NCBI GenBank assembly: GCA_900553775.1
Contig: USEZ01000002.1
Span: forward strand, 1-48,148
Source of the DNA: an uncultured Slackia sp.
GTDB lineage: Bacteria > Actinomycetota > Coriobacteriia > Coriobacteriales > Eggerthellaceae
DNA: 48,148 nt
Direction: 5' to 3'
Part shown: in pieces, positions 34,974 through 44,232 of the stretch
Position numbering within the stretch: position 1 is the stretch's first letter
Layout of the letters: each line of letters opens with the position of its first letter
Made by a program: the position numbers and the translations under genes
The notes under the pieces: model-generated
The model's database searches: none
Told to the model about the DNA's origin: nothing
The model's input: the letters and a program-made list of their open reading frames with translations, nothing else

Positions 34974-37874
34974 TTAGCGTTCGCTTGTATCGGATGCCGC
35001 CCCGTATTCGGCGGCTCGCGCCAAGGCGCAGGAGCGCTGCGCGGCGTCGTTTTCGCGCCGCTTCTTGAGAATGCAGACAAGCAGGGCCGCCACGGCCGCG
35101 CCTGCGCCGGCAAGCACCAAAGGAAGGCCCGTTGCAACGATATCGCCCGTTTTGACGAACTTCCCACCTGCGGGGCTTTCCGGCGGCGCGCTTCCCTTGT
35201 CGGGGGAGGGCTCTTGCGCAGGAGGCGTTTCGGCCTGCTCTTCGGAAGCTATGGCGACACGTGCATCGTCGCTCAAAGGCTTTTCGAGGTTGTCCGCCGT
35301 TAGAACCGCCGTGTTCACCACGGTCGATCCGGCGATCGACGCATCGTTTGCCCGGGCATCGTACGTGATTTCCACGCAGTCGCCCACGCGCAGCGCCTCG
35401 AAGCGCGCACTGAACCCGTTTCCTTCAATCGAGGGTTCGAAGCGTTCCACGGTTGCGCCGTTGACGCGCGCCGTTATGCTCTCGAAATCGATCGGCATGC
35501 CTTCGGGCAGGCTGTTGTCCGATATCACGACGTTTACGATGCCCCCTTCGGCGCCGTCGAGCCCATCGGGGTCGCCGGGTTCGTCGGGTGCGCCTCCGTT
35601 CGTTGCCGTGCCGCTGTTTTCTTCGGCGCCATCTGCGCCGTCGGGCTCGTTTTCGTCGCTCGGTTCCGTCGCATCGGTTTCGGCGTCGGGATGCTTATCG
35701 GGAAGCGCGGCATCGCTTTGCTCGCCGACGGTTGCGACAATGCGGTATGCCACGGTTTCCCCGATGCGAACCGTGTCTTTATCGGCGTCTTTTTCCAGCA
35801 AGACCGCGGGTTTTCGGGAATCGGGCGCCACGATATCCACCGTATTGACGTCGGTTGCCTCGGGAAGGCCGTCGGCCGCGACGCCCGCTTCGTTTTCAAG
35901 CGTTTCGCCCGGCGTATGCATGAGCGCATCGTATGCGACGGTCATGGTTTCGCCGAAGGCGAGGTCGGCGTCCGTTTCCAGGGAGAACCCGACGATCCGC
36001 TCTTCGTCGTCGCGCAGGTAGGAAGGCTCGGCGGCCGTCTTTTCTCCTTCGGGGTTCGTAACGGTCACGCTTCCTTCGATGATCTCTGCAATGCCGGGCT
36101 GCGTCATGGCGTCGTGCACGACGATGTTTTCGGCCGTCGCATTTTCTTCGGATTGCGCGATGTCGAGCGTGTAATGCGCCGTTTCTTCGGGTTCGTAGGT
36201 TGCCTTGTCGGATCGCTTTTCAAGGGAAAGCGTCGGTTTGACGATTCCCGTGTCGACGTCGTTCGACGGCGTTTTGCCCTTTGCGTTGATGAGCGCGTAA
36301 GAGCTGTTGCGCACCGAAAGGCCGCCGTCGGCGGGGTAGCTCGCAAGCTTCGCCTTGAACACGAAACGGTAATGCTCGCCCTTCATGGGCATGGATCCCA
36401 GATATTCCTTGTCGAACACGAATCGCACGGCGTTGTCGCCGGCGTTTTCTTCGTTACCGTCGTTCTGCGTGCCGGCATCGTTTCGATCGGCGTCTTGCTC
36501 GGCGACGGGAAGGCTGTCGGTCCCGTTGTCGTTTTGCGGAGGTGCTGCCGTGTGTTGCCCGGCGTCCACGACCACGACGCCCGCTCCTTCGATCGGGCTG
36601 CCGTTCTCGTCGGCGAGATATCCCGATCCGTCCACATAGCTCATTTCGGCGGGAAGCGTATCGACGATTTCAAGCGCCGAATAGCGGTAGCCCACGCGGC
36701 AGTTGACGCCTTGCTCGTGCGCCTTGAAATCCACCGTGTATTCCACCTCGTCGCCTAAGGCCACGCCTTCGGTCTTGTCGGCGGTCTTGACCACCTCGGT
36801 CTGCCCGGCGGGGTTTTCGTCAGGGTTCGGCGCGGTCAGGAAATCGGGCGTAAGCGCGAAAAACGACTGAGGGTCGGGGTTGCTGCCGCTTTCGAGCTCG
36901 TTTTCGCACCATCCTGAGAAGAAGCGATACTCGGCGGCTTTGCCGCGGTTTTCGCCTGTGGTGTCGTAGAACGTTTCGACAAGGCCCTTCTTGTATTCAT
37001 CGGGGTGCTTCCATCCGTCGGTCGAAAGATAAACGAACTTCGAGGTCACGCGCGTTCCGTCGTTTTCCAGATAGAGCACGTCGTTTCCTTCGACGATGCG
37101 GGCGCCCGTGATCGACCCGCCGAATTCGAGCGCCTGGGTGGTGTCGAGGTCGATGCAGGTGGCATGGCCTTTCACCTCCATCGGCTCGTCGGTTCCCGCT
37201 TTCACGAACTCGACATGCACGGTGAGGTTCGATAGCCCCACGGTGTAGAAATTGAAATTCTGAAAGCCTTCGGCTGCGTCGGAAAGCGATTTCCAATACG
37301 TGCTCAGATACACGCCTGGCTGGAACACTTCGTGCCCTTCGTAGTACGGGGCGTAGTTTTCCCATCCGCAATCGGGCTCGAGATAGGTCCAGTCGGAAAT
37401 CGTGACGATGGCATCGAACGCCTCGCCGTTGTACGTGCCGCCCGTGTAGCGCAATGCGGCCGATCCTTTCTCGGTCGACTCGTCGATGGGGAAGGCCAGG
37501 CCTGGATGGCCTTTGACCTGAAGATACAGGTCGTCAAGGCTGGGGTTGTCTCCGTCGCTGTAACGGTGGTCGAAATAGATTCCCACGTCTTCGGCCTCTT
37601 CGAAGCCTTTGACGATTTCGATTTCGTCGAAATCGATCGACGCTTCGTAGCCGATGGGCTCGAATTCGCTTTCGGGAACCGCTTCGATCGGCGCAGAGCC
37701 CGTATTCGCCTCTGTTTCTGCGGATGCGCCTGCGGGCATTCCGCATAAGGCGACAAGCGCTGCCGCCAGCACTCCTGCGACTTTCGCGGATGCTGCCGTT
37801 ATGCGTCGTATGAGCGCGCTTGTCGTGCGTTGCCGTGCGCCGTCCGGCGTTTTTCGTTTGCCGTTGTTGTTCAT
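34974..37874 (-). CDS. Large surface adhesin with VKTGD anchor motif
   Basis: 966 aa with GAAGGAGG before the ATG. The signal region is extended, with a basic start and a hydrophobic core at about 33-50 (VLAAALVALCGMPAGASA). Residues ~60-330 form a domain of unknown type. Then come DUF11/isopeptide-type beta domains: VVKTADKTEGVALGDEVEYTV, LSLEKRSDKATYEPEETAHY and VLLEKDADKDTVRIGETVAY, each starting a module. Two acidic low-complexity inserts are present (near 490 and 755). The end reads KFVKTGDIVATGLPLVLAG, a degenerate LPxTGD-like sortase motif, then a helix and KKRREN, but a 30-residue tail follows, longer than in sortase substrates. It is likely a cell-surface adhesin or pilin-like protein. 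Confidence 0.85.
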   Translation of the reverse strand: MNNNGKRKTPDGARQRTTSALIRRITAASAKVAGVLAAALVALCGMPAGASAETEANTGSAPIEAVPESEFEPIGYEASIDFDEIEIVKGFEEAEDVGIYFDHRYSDGDNPSLDDLYLQVKGHPGLAFPIDESTEKGSAALRYTGGTYNGEAFDAIVTISDWTYLEPDCGWENYAPYYEGHEVFQPGVYLSTYWKSLSDAAEGFQNFNFYTVGLSNLTVHVEFVKAGTDEPMEVKGHATCIDLDTTQALEFGGSITGARIVEGNDVLYLENDGTRVTSKFVYLSTDGWKHPDEYKKGLVETFYDTTGENRGKAAEYRFFSGWCENELESGSNPDPQSFFALTPDFLTAPNPDENPAGQTEVVKTADKTEGVALGDEVEYTVDFKAHEQGVNCRVGYRYSALEIVDTLPAEMSYVDGSGYLADENGSPIEGAGVVVVDAGQHTAAPPQNDNGTDSLPVAEQDADRNDAGTQNDGNEENAGDNAVRFVFDKEYLGSMPMKGEHYRFVFKAKLASYPADGGLSVRNSSYALINAKGKTPSNDVDTGIVKPTLSLEKRSDKATYEPEETAHYTLDIAQSEENATAENIVVHDAMTQPGIAEIIEGSVTVTNPEGEKTAAEPSYLRDDEERIVGFSLETDADLAFGETMTVAYDALMHTPGETLENEAGVAADGLPEATDVNTVDIVAPDSRKPAVLLEKDADKDTVRIGETVAYRIVATVGEQSDAALPDKHPDAETDATEPSDENEPDGADGAEENSGTATNGGAPDEPGDPDGLDGAEGGIVNVVISDNSLPEGMPIDFESITARVNGATVERFEPSIEGNGFSARFEALRVGDCVEITYDARANDASIAGSTVVNTAVLTADNLEKPLSDDARVAIASEEQAETPPAQEPSPDKGSAPPESPAGGKFVKTGDIVATGLPLVLAGAGAAVAALLVCILKKRRENDAAQRSCALARAAEYGAASDTSER

Positions 37875-38267
37875 GATGGCCTCCTTCGCTCGAATGCGCC
37901 TTCGGGCGCTCGCGAAGCCAGGCTATCAAGCGTATCCGGCGCTCATTAAGAAGGAGGCGCCGCCGTTTCCGGTGCGGATTCGTATGAAAGAGAGCATGGA
38001 TCCGGCCGGTTTGCCGGCGCGATTCGAGCTGTTTCAGGCCGCGTTCTGAACGGCATCCGGCAGCGTTTTGCTCGCGCTTGCGTTGCAGGCCGTCGTTCGG
38101 CTCGCACCAGAGCCGTCCCGATCGGGCCCGGGCCGGTTCATGCTTTCTTCTGCTGCTTTGTCGCTTGGCCTGTTGAAGAGGGGCACGCCATGAGCGTGCT
38201 TGTCGTCGAGAGCGCGCGTGCGTCTTGTTTGCGGTCTTCGGTTCGCCGGCCGTTAGGGCATCTTCGG
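37875..38267. other. Intergenic region between HAD and adhesin genes
   Basis: 393 bp upstream of the adhesin gene, which must include its promoter. A small GGCCGG-TTT-GCCGGC-like hairpin lies near 38002-38018. Short open frames here lack start signals and look like chance. Confidence 0.4.
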
Positions 38268-38990
38268 CTATCGGCTCGCCAGCGCGAACGAATGGAGGTA
38301 TGCATCGGCGCATGCGCGGATCGCCTCGGCCTCGGGCGCGGCGCTCGGCTCGAAAACGGCGGCGGTGGGAAAGCCCGCCGCATGGGCGGTTTCGACGGCA
38401 TGCAACGAATCCTCCATGACGAGCGTGGCTTCGCGCGGCGTGCCCAAGTGCGAAAGCGCGGCCTCGAACACGAGCGGCTCCGTCTTGCTTGCCCCGACTT
38501 CGCTGCAGGTGAGCACGGCCGAGAAATGCCGCATCACGCCGAGGCGCGTCAGCGCGGCTTCGGCGCACGGGCGCTCCGTGGCGGTTGCTACGCACATGCG
38601 CACGCCGGCGTCGGCCAAAGCGTCAAGCATCGCGACCGCCCCTGGTTTCAGCGGGATGATGTCCCGATAGGCGTGTTCGATGCCGTTGAGGATGCCGCGG
38701 CATATTTCCTCGACCGAATCGTTCAAGCCGTATTCTTCGCGCAGGAAGACGGCCGATTGCTCGAGCGTCATGCGCTTGAAATGGCGGCGGATGTCGGCGG
38801 CCGGCGTTTTTCCACGAGCTATCAGGTAATTCTCGCCGAGGTTCTCCCACCATGGCATGCTGTCGATCAGCGTGCCGTCAAGGTCGAAGATGACGCCTTG
38901 GATGCGCTCGGGCGCGCTCGGCAGAATGTGGGCGTCGGCGAAGCGGGCAAGGGGGAATCCTTCGGATCGGGAGGCGGAATGCGCGGTCAT
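38268..38990 (-). CDS. HAD-superfamily phosphatase (beta-phosphoglucomutase/phosphatase type)
   Basis: 240 aa, AAAAAGGA before the ATG. Motif I is FDLDGTLIDS (nucleophile Asp at about 36), motif II is VATATERP, motif III Lys lies in GASKTEP, and motif IV is LVMEDSLHAVETAHAAG. A helical cap domain occupies about 45-110. Such enzymes dephosphorylate sugar phosphates or small phosphorylated metabolites, or isomerise glucose phosphate; the exact substrate is not evident. It begins with an unusual 30-residue extension before motif I. It is transcribed alone, divergent from a flavodoxin-like gene. Confidence 0.9.
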   Translation of the reverse strand: MTAHSASRSEGFPLARFADAHILPSAPERIQGVIFDLDGTLIDSMPWWENLGENYLIARGKTPAADIRRHFKRMTLEQSAVFLREEYGLNDSVEEICRGILNGIEHAYRDIIPLKPGAVAMLDALADAGVRMCVATATERPCAEAALTRLGVMRHFSAVLTCSEVGASKTEPLVFEAALSHLGTPREATLVMEDSLHAVETAHAAGFPTAAVFEPSAAPEAEAIRACADAYLHSFALASR

Positions 38991-39104
38991 ACGTGTCCTT
39001 TTTCACGGGCGGCGATTCGCTGTCGCGGCGGCTTGTGTTGCCGGCTTGCGGAAAGGGCGCTCCGGCGGCCGCGATGCGAAACGGGCGCGGGCATGGCGGT
39101 TTCG

Positions 39105-39121
39105 GGTGCGTATTATGCACC
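39105..39121. promoter_or_regulatory. Inverted repeat overlapping a -10-like box
   Basis: GGTGC-GTATTAT-GCACC, 5-bp arms around an AT core, in the 343-bp divergent region 38991-39333. On the minus strand the core reads CATAAT, suitable as the -10 of the HAD gene, with a 115-nt leader. The rest of the gap is GC-rich with nothing else supported except TATGAT at 39293 as a weak -10 for the plus-strand gene. Confidence 0.35.
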
Positions 39122-39333
39122 AATGGGCGGGCGTTTTGCGCGCATGGCGCTTCGAAGGCGCACGGTTTCGCGCCCCCATGGCCGCCCGCCGTTCGGCCTA
39201 GGCGCGCATACGGCGCCTTCGCGCCCCTTCCTTCCGCCGTTGCGAACCGTCACGGGTCGGCAACGGCGCGAATGCGCGACGGGGCGAAGCGCTATGATGG
39301 GGCCATCACTGAATCCTGTCGAAGGGGGAACGA

Positions 39334-39954
39334 ATGAAAGCGCTGCTCATCAACGGAAGTCCGCATCGCCGCGGCTGCACGTATACGGCGCTCGGCGCCG
39401 TGGAGACGGGGCTGCAGGAGCAAGGCGTCGACGCCGATATCATGTGGATCGGCACGGGCGCTATTTCCGGGTGCCTCGGGTGCGGAAAGTGCCTCAAATC
39501 GGGCCACTGCTTCATCGACGATGCTGTGAACCAATTCATCGACGACGTTCCCAAATACGATGCCTTCGTGTTCGGCTCTCCCGTGCATTTCGCAAGCGCG
39601 TCGGGGGCTCTCACGTCGTTTATGGACCGTGCGTTCTACGGCCGCGGGAACCTGTTCGCAGGCAAGCCCGCCGCAGCGATCGCATCGTGCCGCCGCGGTG
39701 GAGCGACGGCGACGTTCGATCAGCTCAACAAGTATTTCACCATCTCGAACATGGTGGTTGTGGGCTCTCAGTATTGGAACCAGGTGCACGGCAACACGCC
39801 TGAAGAGGTGCTGCGCGACGAAGAGGGCATGCAGACCATGCGTACTCTCGGCCGCAATATGGCATGGCTGATGAAATGCATCGAAGCCGGCAAGGCCGCG
39901 GGCATCGAACGCCCCGTGCAAGATCCGGTGATTCGTACGAATTTCATCCGCTAG
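39334..39954 (+). CDS. Flavodoxin-like NAD(P)H-dependent FMN oxidoreductase
   Basis: 206 aa with GAAGGGGGAA upstream. The flavodoxin fold starts LLINGSPHRRGCTYTAL, an FMN-phosphate loop. ISGCLGCGKCLKSGHCFIDD is the cysteine cluster seen in iron-sulfur flavoproteins and relatives. Next FGSPVHFASASGALTSFMDR is the conserved flavin-contacting segment. It probably reduces quinones, nitro compounds or metals with NAD(P)H, or acts as an electron carrier. Whether an Fe-S cluster is bound is uncertain. It is monocistronic, with a good terminator after it. Confidence 0.88.
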   Translation: MKALLINGSPHRRGCTYTALGAVETGLQEQGVDADIMWIGTGAISGCLGCGKCLKSGHCFIDDAVNQFIDDVPKYDAFVFGSPVHFASASGALTSFMDRAFYGRGNLFAGKPAAAIASCRRGGATATFDQLNKYFTISNMVVVGSQYWNQVHGNTPEEVLRDEEGMQTMRTLGRNMAWLMKCIEAGKAAGIERPVQDPVIRTNFIR

Positions 39955-40022
39955 GCGTTGGCGCCGATGCGTGCGGCGGGGCTTTCTCCTGCGCCGCCTG
40001 CGTCGGTCGAAGGCGGGGTTTT

Positions 40023-40080
40023 GCGCCCCTGGCACTCGCGGCGAAAAGACGGCGTTTCCAGCAGGGGCGCCGCCTTTTTT
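40023..40080 (+). terminator. Intrinsic terminator after the flavodoxin-like gene
   Basis: GCGCCCCTG (40023-40031) pairs with CAGGGGCGC (40062-40070) around a 30-nt apical part, followed by CGCC and six T (40075-40080). It lies between convergent units. Confidence 0.75.
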
Positions 40081-40088
40081 GCGCCTGA

Positions 40089-40134
40089 CGACGTTCGCGC
40101 GGGCGGGCGATGCTTGTTTTGCGACGTTCGCGCG
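40089..40134. repeat. 13-bp direct repeat offset by 33 bp
   Basis: CGACGTTCGCGCG occurs at 40089-40101 and 40122-40134, just past the lrgB stop. It may be a local duplication. Confidence 0.8.
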
Positions 40135-40146
40135 CGGCCGGCCGGT

Positions 40147-40839
40147 TTAGCCGAGCGCTTGCGCGGCGATGACGATGAAGCAGGTGAGCAGGCCCGATAC
40201 GGCGATGGCCACGCCGCTCATCGCGCCTTCGAGCTTGCCCATTTCAAGCGCCTTCGCCGTTCCTATCGCATGGCTGCAGGTGCCTATGGCCACGCCCTGC
40301 GCCACTTTGTTCCTGATATGGAACACGTTCGCCAGCATCGGCGAGAAGATGGCGCCCAAAACGCCGGTGGTCATCACGGCCGCCATGGTGATCGACGCCG
40401 TGCCGCCCAGCTCGCCCGTGATGGAAAGCGCGATCGGCGCCGTGGTGGATTTGGGCAGCGTGGATATCGCCACTTCCTCGCCCAGCCCGAAAAACGTGCA
40501 GAGCGCATAGGCGCTCACCATGGAGGCGACAGATCCCACCAGACAGCCTGCAAGAATAGGCAGGAAGTTGCTCTTGAGGATCGCGCGCTGCTGGTAGATG
40601 GAAAACGCCAGCACGGCCGTCGCCGGTCCCAGCATGGCCGCGATGACGCTCGTCCCCGATTCGTAGGAATCGAGCGGGATGTTGCACGTCGCGATGAGCG
40701 CCATGATGACGGCGACCGACACCAGCAGCGGATTGAGCAGGGGAGATTTCGTCTTTCTATTCAGCCATACCGCGCCCGCGAAAACGGCGACGGTCAACGC
40801 CAGGCTGGCGGCGGTTTCTATCAGAGGCATGAAATCCAT
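40147..40839 (-). CDS. lrgB: LrgB/CidB-family membrane protein
   Basis: 230 aa, full family length. About seven to eight helices are visible. Conserved motifs: NPLLVSVAVIMALI near the start, LGPATAVLAFSIYQQ, STLPKSTTAPIAL and ATCSHAIGTAKALE-like GTCSHAIGTAKALEMG. The family works with LrgA and is linked to control of murein hydrolase activity, overflow metabolism and, in plants and some bacteria, glycolate or pyruvate transport. The gene starts 3 bp after lrgA with GGAAGGAG. No LytSR regulator is nearby. Confidence 0.93.
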   Translation of the reverse strand: MDFMPLIETAASLALTVAVFAGAVWLNRKTKSPLLNPLLVSVAVIMALIATCNIPLDSYESGTSVIAAMLGPATAVLAFSIYQQRAILKSNFLPILAGCLVGSVASMVSAYALCTFFGLGEEVAISTLPKSTTAPIALSITGELGGTASITMAAVMTTGVLGAIFSPMLANVFHIRNKVAQGVAIGTCSHAIGTAKALEMGKLEGAMSGVAIAVSGLLTCFIVIAAQALG

Positions 40840-40842
40840 GGT

Positions 40843-41445
40843 CTACGCTCCTTCCCGCGTCGTGTCGGCCGGAGTATCCTGCGCGACGCGCGGGTCGCCT
40901 TTCAAGGTGAAGACGGCGGCGAGCCTTGCATCGCGTCCTGCGCGTTTGGCATGGACGTATTTCTGCAGACGCGTTACCAGCACCACCGTGATCGACGTGG
41001 CGAGAAACACGATGACCGTCGTGAGCAGGCATACCAGCAGGAATTGCGGAATGCGGCCTTCGATCAGGGGCAGGCTGGTCAGAATGGTCACGCCTGCCGG
41101 AATAAAGAAGAAAGGCATGTATTTCAGCAGGAAATTCGAGATGAGGGCGATCTTTTCTTCCGCGATGATGCCGCTGATGAGCAACACGAGCAGAATGGCC
41201 ATGCTGCAGATGTTGCCGGGAATGGCTATCGGCAGCGATGCGGAGACGGCGTTTCCGACATAGCAGACGCCCGCCAGAAACGCGAGCTGGATGCAGAACA
41301 TGCCGAGCTTTCTGCTGTCGCGCTTGGCCTTGTCGCGCCTTCGCGCGCGGGGTGCGATACCGTCGGGGTTCTGCTCGTTCGGGGTGCCGTCGTCCGGCGT
41401 CGTGCTGCGACGGGCGTCGCTCGGTTCAATGTAGATTCGTTGCAT
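40843..41445 (-). CDS. lrgA: LrgA/CidA-family membrane protein
   Basis: 200 aa. Four helices from about 47: LGMFCIQLAFLAGVCYVGNAV, PIAIPGNICSMAILLVLLISG, FLLKYMPFFFIPAGVTIL and FLLVCLLTTVIVFLATSITVVLV. LPIAIPGNI and MPFFFIPAGV are family motifs. An N-terminal hydrophilic extension of ~45 residues (basic RARRRDKAKRDSRK) and a C-terminal tail of ~45 residues are extra, since the core family is 120-150 aa. The ATG at 41445 lacks a clear ribosome site, so the start is uncertain; Met49 would remove the extension. It forms an operon with lrgB. Confidence 0.88.
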   Translation of the reverse strand: MQRIYIEPSDARRSTTPDDGTPNEQNPDGIAPRARRRDKAKRDSRKLGMFCIQLAFLAGVCYVGNAVSASLPIAIPGNICSMAILLVLLISGIIAEEKIALISNFLLKYMPFFFIPAGVTILTSLPLIEGRIPQFLLVCLLTTVIVFLATSITVVLVTRLQKYVHAKRAGRDARLAAVFTLKGDPRVAQDTPADTTREGA

Positions 41446-41681
41446 GGTACGGTGCGAAATTCGCGCTCATCTCGATTCGTCTCGGGGTCGAAAGCGTCCA
41501 TGCTACACCCGCGTCCGCCGCCTTCCGCCGATTCTGAAAAACTCTTCACAGGCGCTCGCCGCGCCGCGCGATCGAGAACGCCGGCGTTTCGTCCCGCCGC
41601 GCCGCCTCCCGCCGCGGCGCCTTGCATCGTTCGCTCGGTGCTGCGGCGGGGGCGCTTGCGCATGCTTCGGGGCGTTCGGCC

Positions 41682-42953
41682 CTAAAACGCCCAGTTGCCG
41701 TTGCGGAAGATCGCCACGCGTTCGCCGTCGGCTTTGATGCCGTCGATGTTCAGGTCTTCGGTGCCGATCATGAAATCCACATGCGTGGCGCTCTTGTTGA
41801 CGCCCGCCTCGAACAGCTCGTCTTCGGTCATGTCGTAGCCGCCTTCGTAGCAATCGGCGAATCCGCGTCCGAGGGCCAAGTGGCAGCTTGCGTTCTCGTC
41901 GAACAACGTGCTGTAGAACAGCACGCCCGCATTGCGGATCGGGCTGTCGAAGGGCACGAGCGCCACTTCGCCCAGGCGGCACGAGTTCTCGTCGGTTTCC
42001 ACGATCGAGCGCAGCACGTCTTCGCCGCGTTCGGCGTGCAGGTCTACCACGCGTCCGTCTTTGAACGTCAGGCCGAAGTTCTCGATCAAGCTGCCGTTGT
42101 GGGCAAGGGGCATGGCGGAAACCACGGTGCCTTCGGCGCGCAGGCGGTCGGGCGTGGAGAAAATCTCTTCCGTGGGCATGTTGGGGAAGAACTTCACGCC
42201 GTCCACCGTGGTGTCGCCGCCGCCGCTGAACAGGTGTTTATCCGTCAGGCCGACGGTCAGATCGGTGCCGTGGGCGTTGGTGTAGTGCAGCGCGTCGAAG
42301 CGCTGGGCGTTCAGCCATGCGCAGCGCTCCGAGAAGCTTTCGCGATGGGCGCGCCATGCGTCGACGGCTGCGGATGCGTCGGCCCCTTCGAGGCGCACCG
42401 TTTTGAAAATCGCATCCCACAAACGCTCGATCGCCTCGTCTTCGGGCGCATCGGGAAACACCTTGCGCGCCCATGCGGGCGATGCGCCGCCTACGATGCA
42501 CCAGACGCAGCGGCCGAAGTCGAGCGCATCGTAGAATTCCTTGCAGGCTTTATGGCTTGCCTGTGCTCGGGCGACGAGCTTGCGGGTGTCGATGCCCGAC
42601 ATGGCTTCGGGGTCGTCCGAATCGATGGTCAGCACGGCGGCCCCGTTGCGGGCCATGCCGTTGTTCAGTTCGGCGAGCCACGAAGGCACGTTCTCGAAGA
42701 CGTCCATCGCGCAATGGTCGTAATGCATGCGCTCGATCGCCTCGTCGGAAAAGCGCACGGTCACGTGATGCGCGCCCAGGTCGTAGGCTTCTTGCGTGAT
42801 GAGGCGTACGAGCGGCGCGCTTTCGATGTTCGCGCGCACGAACAGGTCTTGCCCCGGCTTGAGCGCGCAGCCCGCTTCGACGATCAGACGGGCATAGGCG
42901 CGCATGCGTTCGGCAAGCGAGGGGGCACAGGATTCGATGCGTTCATCGGTCAT
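41682..42953 (-). CDS. M29-family aminopeptidase
   Basis: 423 aa. The N-terminal domain has LKPGQDLFVRANIESAPLVRLI and YDLGAHHVTVRFSD. The metal-binding C-terminal region contains LTVGLTDKHLFSGG, FFPNMPTEEIFSTPDR (metal-ligand Glu), GLTFKDGRVVDLHAERGED, ELALGRG-like CHLALGRGF and HVDFMIGTEDLNIDG. These are the AmpS/AmpT/PepS signatures of a Zn/Co-dependent cytoplasmic aminopeptidase. The ATG has GAAAGGAT upstream. It is transcribed alone. The 236-bp gap beyond its stop (41446-41681) shows nothing supported. Confidence 0.93.
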   Translation of the reverse strand: MTDERIESCAPSLAERMRAYARLIVEAGCALKPGQDLFVRANIESAPLVRLITQEAYDLGAHHVTVRFSDEAIERMHYDHCAMDVFENVPSWLAELNNGMARNGAAVLTIDSDDPEAMSGIDTRKLVARAQASHKACKEFYDALDFGRCVWCIVGGASPAWARKVFPDAPEDEAIERLWDAIFKTVRLEGADASAAVDAWRAHRESFSERCAWLNAQRFDALHYTNAHGTDLTVGLTDKHLFSGGGDTTVDGVKFFPNMPTEEIFSTPDRLRAEGTVVSAMPLAHNGSLIENFGLTFKDGRVVDLHAERGEDVLRSIVETDENSCRLGEVALVPFDSPIRNAGVLFYSTLFDENASCHLALGRGFADCYEGGYDMTEDELFEAGVNKSATHVDFMIGTEDLNIDGIKADGERVAIFRNGNWAF

Positions 42954-43119
42954 GGAAGATCCTTTCGAAAGCGGTTCGTGCGCGGCGCTATCGCCTGCGC
43001 GGTATCGGTTCTGTCAGAGTGTACGCGTTCGCGCGCTGCGGCGCTTGCGGTTTCGCGGGTACAATGGCGTACGGAACGACTTTCGCGAGACGCGCATTCG
43101 CGCGGGAAGGGAAGGCAGC

Positions 43120-44232
43120 ATGTTCAGAACGACCGAAACGCCCCAGGGCGGCCGCGTGGTGCTGGCGGGCAAAAGCGTGGTGAACCTGGCGTCGAATAAT
43201 TATCTCGGATTGGCCGACGCGCCCGAACTTATCGCCGCCGCCAAGGGCGCGCTCGACGCATACGGCGTCGGGCCGTGCGCAAGCCGCAATATCGTGGGCG
43301 ATTTTCCCGTGCACGCCGAACTCGAGCGCGAGCTTGCCGCGTTCAAAGGCACCGAGGCGGCGCTCGTGTTCAGTTCGGGCTATGCGGCCAACGTGGGCGT
43401 CATTCCCGTGCTTGTCGGCAAGGGCGACGAGATTTTCTCCGACGAGCTGAACCACGGCAGCCTCATCGACGGATGCAGGCTCTCGCGGGCGCATACCACG
43501 GTGTACCGGCATTGCGACGTGCGCGACCTGGAAGAAAAGCTCGCCGCTTGCGAAGCGGAAGACAAGCTGGTCATGACCGACGCCGTGTTCAGCATGGACG
43601 GCGATGTGGCGCCGCTCGACGAGATAGCCGCCGTCTGCGAGCGCCATGGGGCGACATTTCTGGTGGATGACGCGCACGGCGACGGCGTCATGGGGCCGAT
43701 GGGGCGCGGCACGGTGGCGCATTTCGGGCTCGAAGGCCGCGTGCAGGTGGAAACCGGGTCGCTCGGCAAGGCATTCGGCGTGATGGGCGGTTTTGTCGCG
43801 GGAAGCTGGGAGCTGATCGACCGCGTGCGCGTCGGGGCGCGTTCGTTCATCTTGACGGCGTCGCCTTTGGCGCCGTCGCTTGCCGCGGCCGCCGCAGAAG
43901 CGCTGCGCCTTATAGCGCACGACGATGCGCGCGTGCGCCGTCTGTGGGAGAACCGCGATTATTTCGCGCGCGGCATGGAGCAGGCGGGCTTCGATACGGG
44001 CATTTCCACCACGCCGGTGGTTCCCGTCATGATCGGCGACGAAGAGCTCGCCGTGCGCATGAGCGATGCGCTCTATGAGCGCGGCGTGTTCGCCCAGGCG
44101 ATCCAGTATCCGCTGGTCGCGCGCGGCAAGGCGCGCATTCGCTGCATTCTTTCGGCGGCGCATACGCGCGAAGACCTCGACCTTGCCATCGGGGCGTTCG
44201 CCGCCGTCGGCCGCGAGTTGGAGGTGCTGTGA
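43120..44232 (+). CDS. Alpha-oxoamine synthase (AONS/KBL-type PLP enzyme)
   Basis: 370 aa from the ATG at 43120 (GGGAAGGGAAGG upstream). LASNNYLGLADAPELI, YGVGPCASRNIVGDFPVHAELE, VFSMDGDVAPLDEI, VDDAHGDGVMGPMGRGT and TGSLGKAFGVMGGFV (PLP Lys) are all present. The family condenses an amino acid with an acyl-CoA: glycine C-acetyltransferase (Kbl), 8-amino-7-oxononanoate synthase (BioF) or close relatives. It is about 25 residues shorter at the N-terminus than Kbl. No threonine dehydrogenase or other biotin gene is adjacent, so the exact reaction is left open. The stop overlaps the next ATG. Confidence 0.9.
   Translation: MFRTTETPQGGRVVLAGKSVVNLASNNYLGLADAPELIAAAKGALDAYGVGPCASRNIVGDFPVHAELERELAAFKGTEAALVFSSGYAANVGVIPVLVGKGDEIFSDELNHGSLIDGCRLSRAHTTVYRHCDVRDLEEKLAACEAEDKLVMTDAVFSMDGDVAPLDEIAAVCERHGATFLVDDAHGDGVMGPMGRGTVAHFGLEGRVQVETGSLGKAFGVMGGFVAGSWELIDRVRVGARSFILTASPLAPSLAAAAAEALRLIAHDDARVRRLWENRDYFARGMEQAGFDTGISTTPVVPVMIGDEELAVRMSDALYERGVFAQAIQYPLVARGKARIRCILSAAHTREDLDLAIGAFAAVGRELEVL

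Noticed and set aside
43013..43119. TACAAT at 43060 as promoter of the alpha-oxoamine synthase gene
   Set aside because: The -10 is good, but the sequence 16-18 bp upstream has no resemblance to a -35; left out as a feature.
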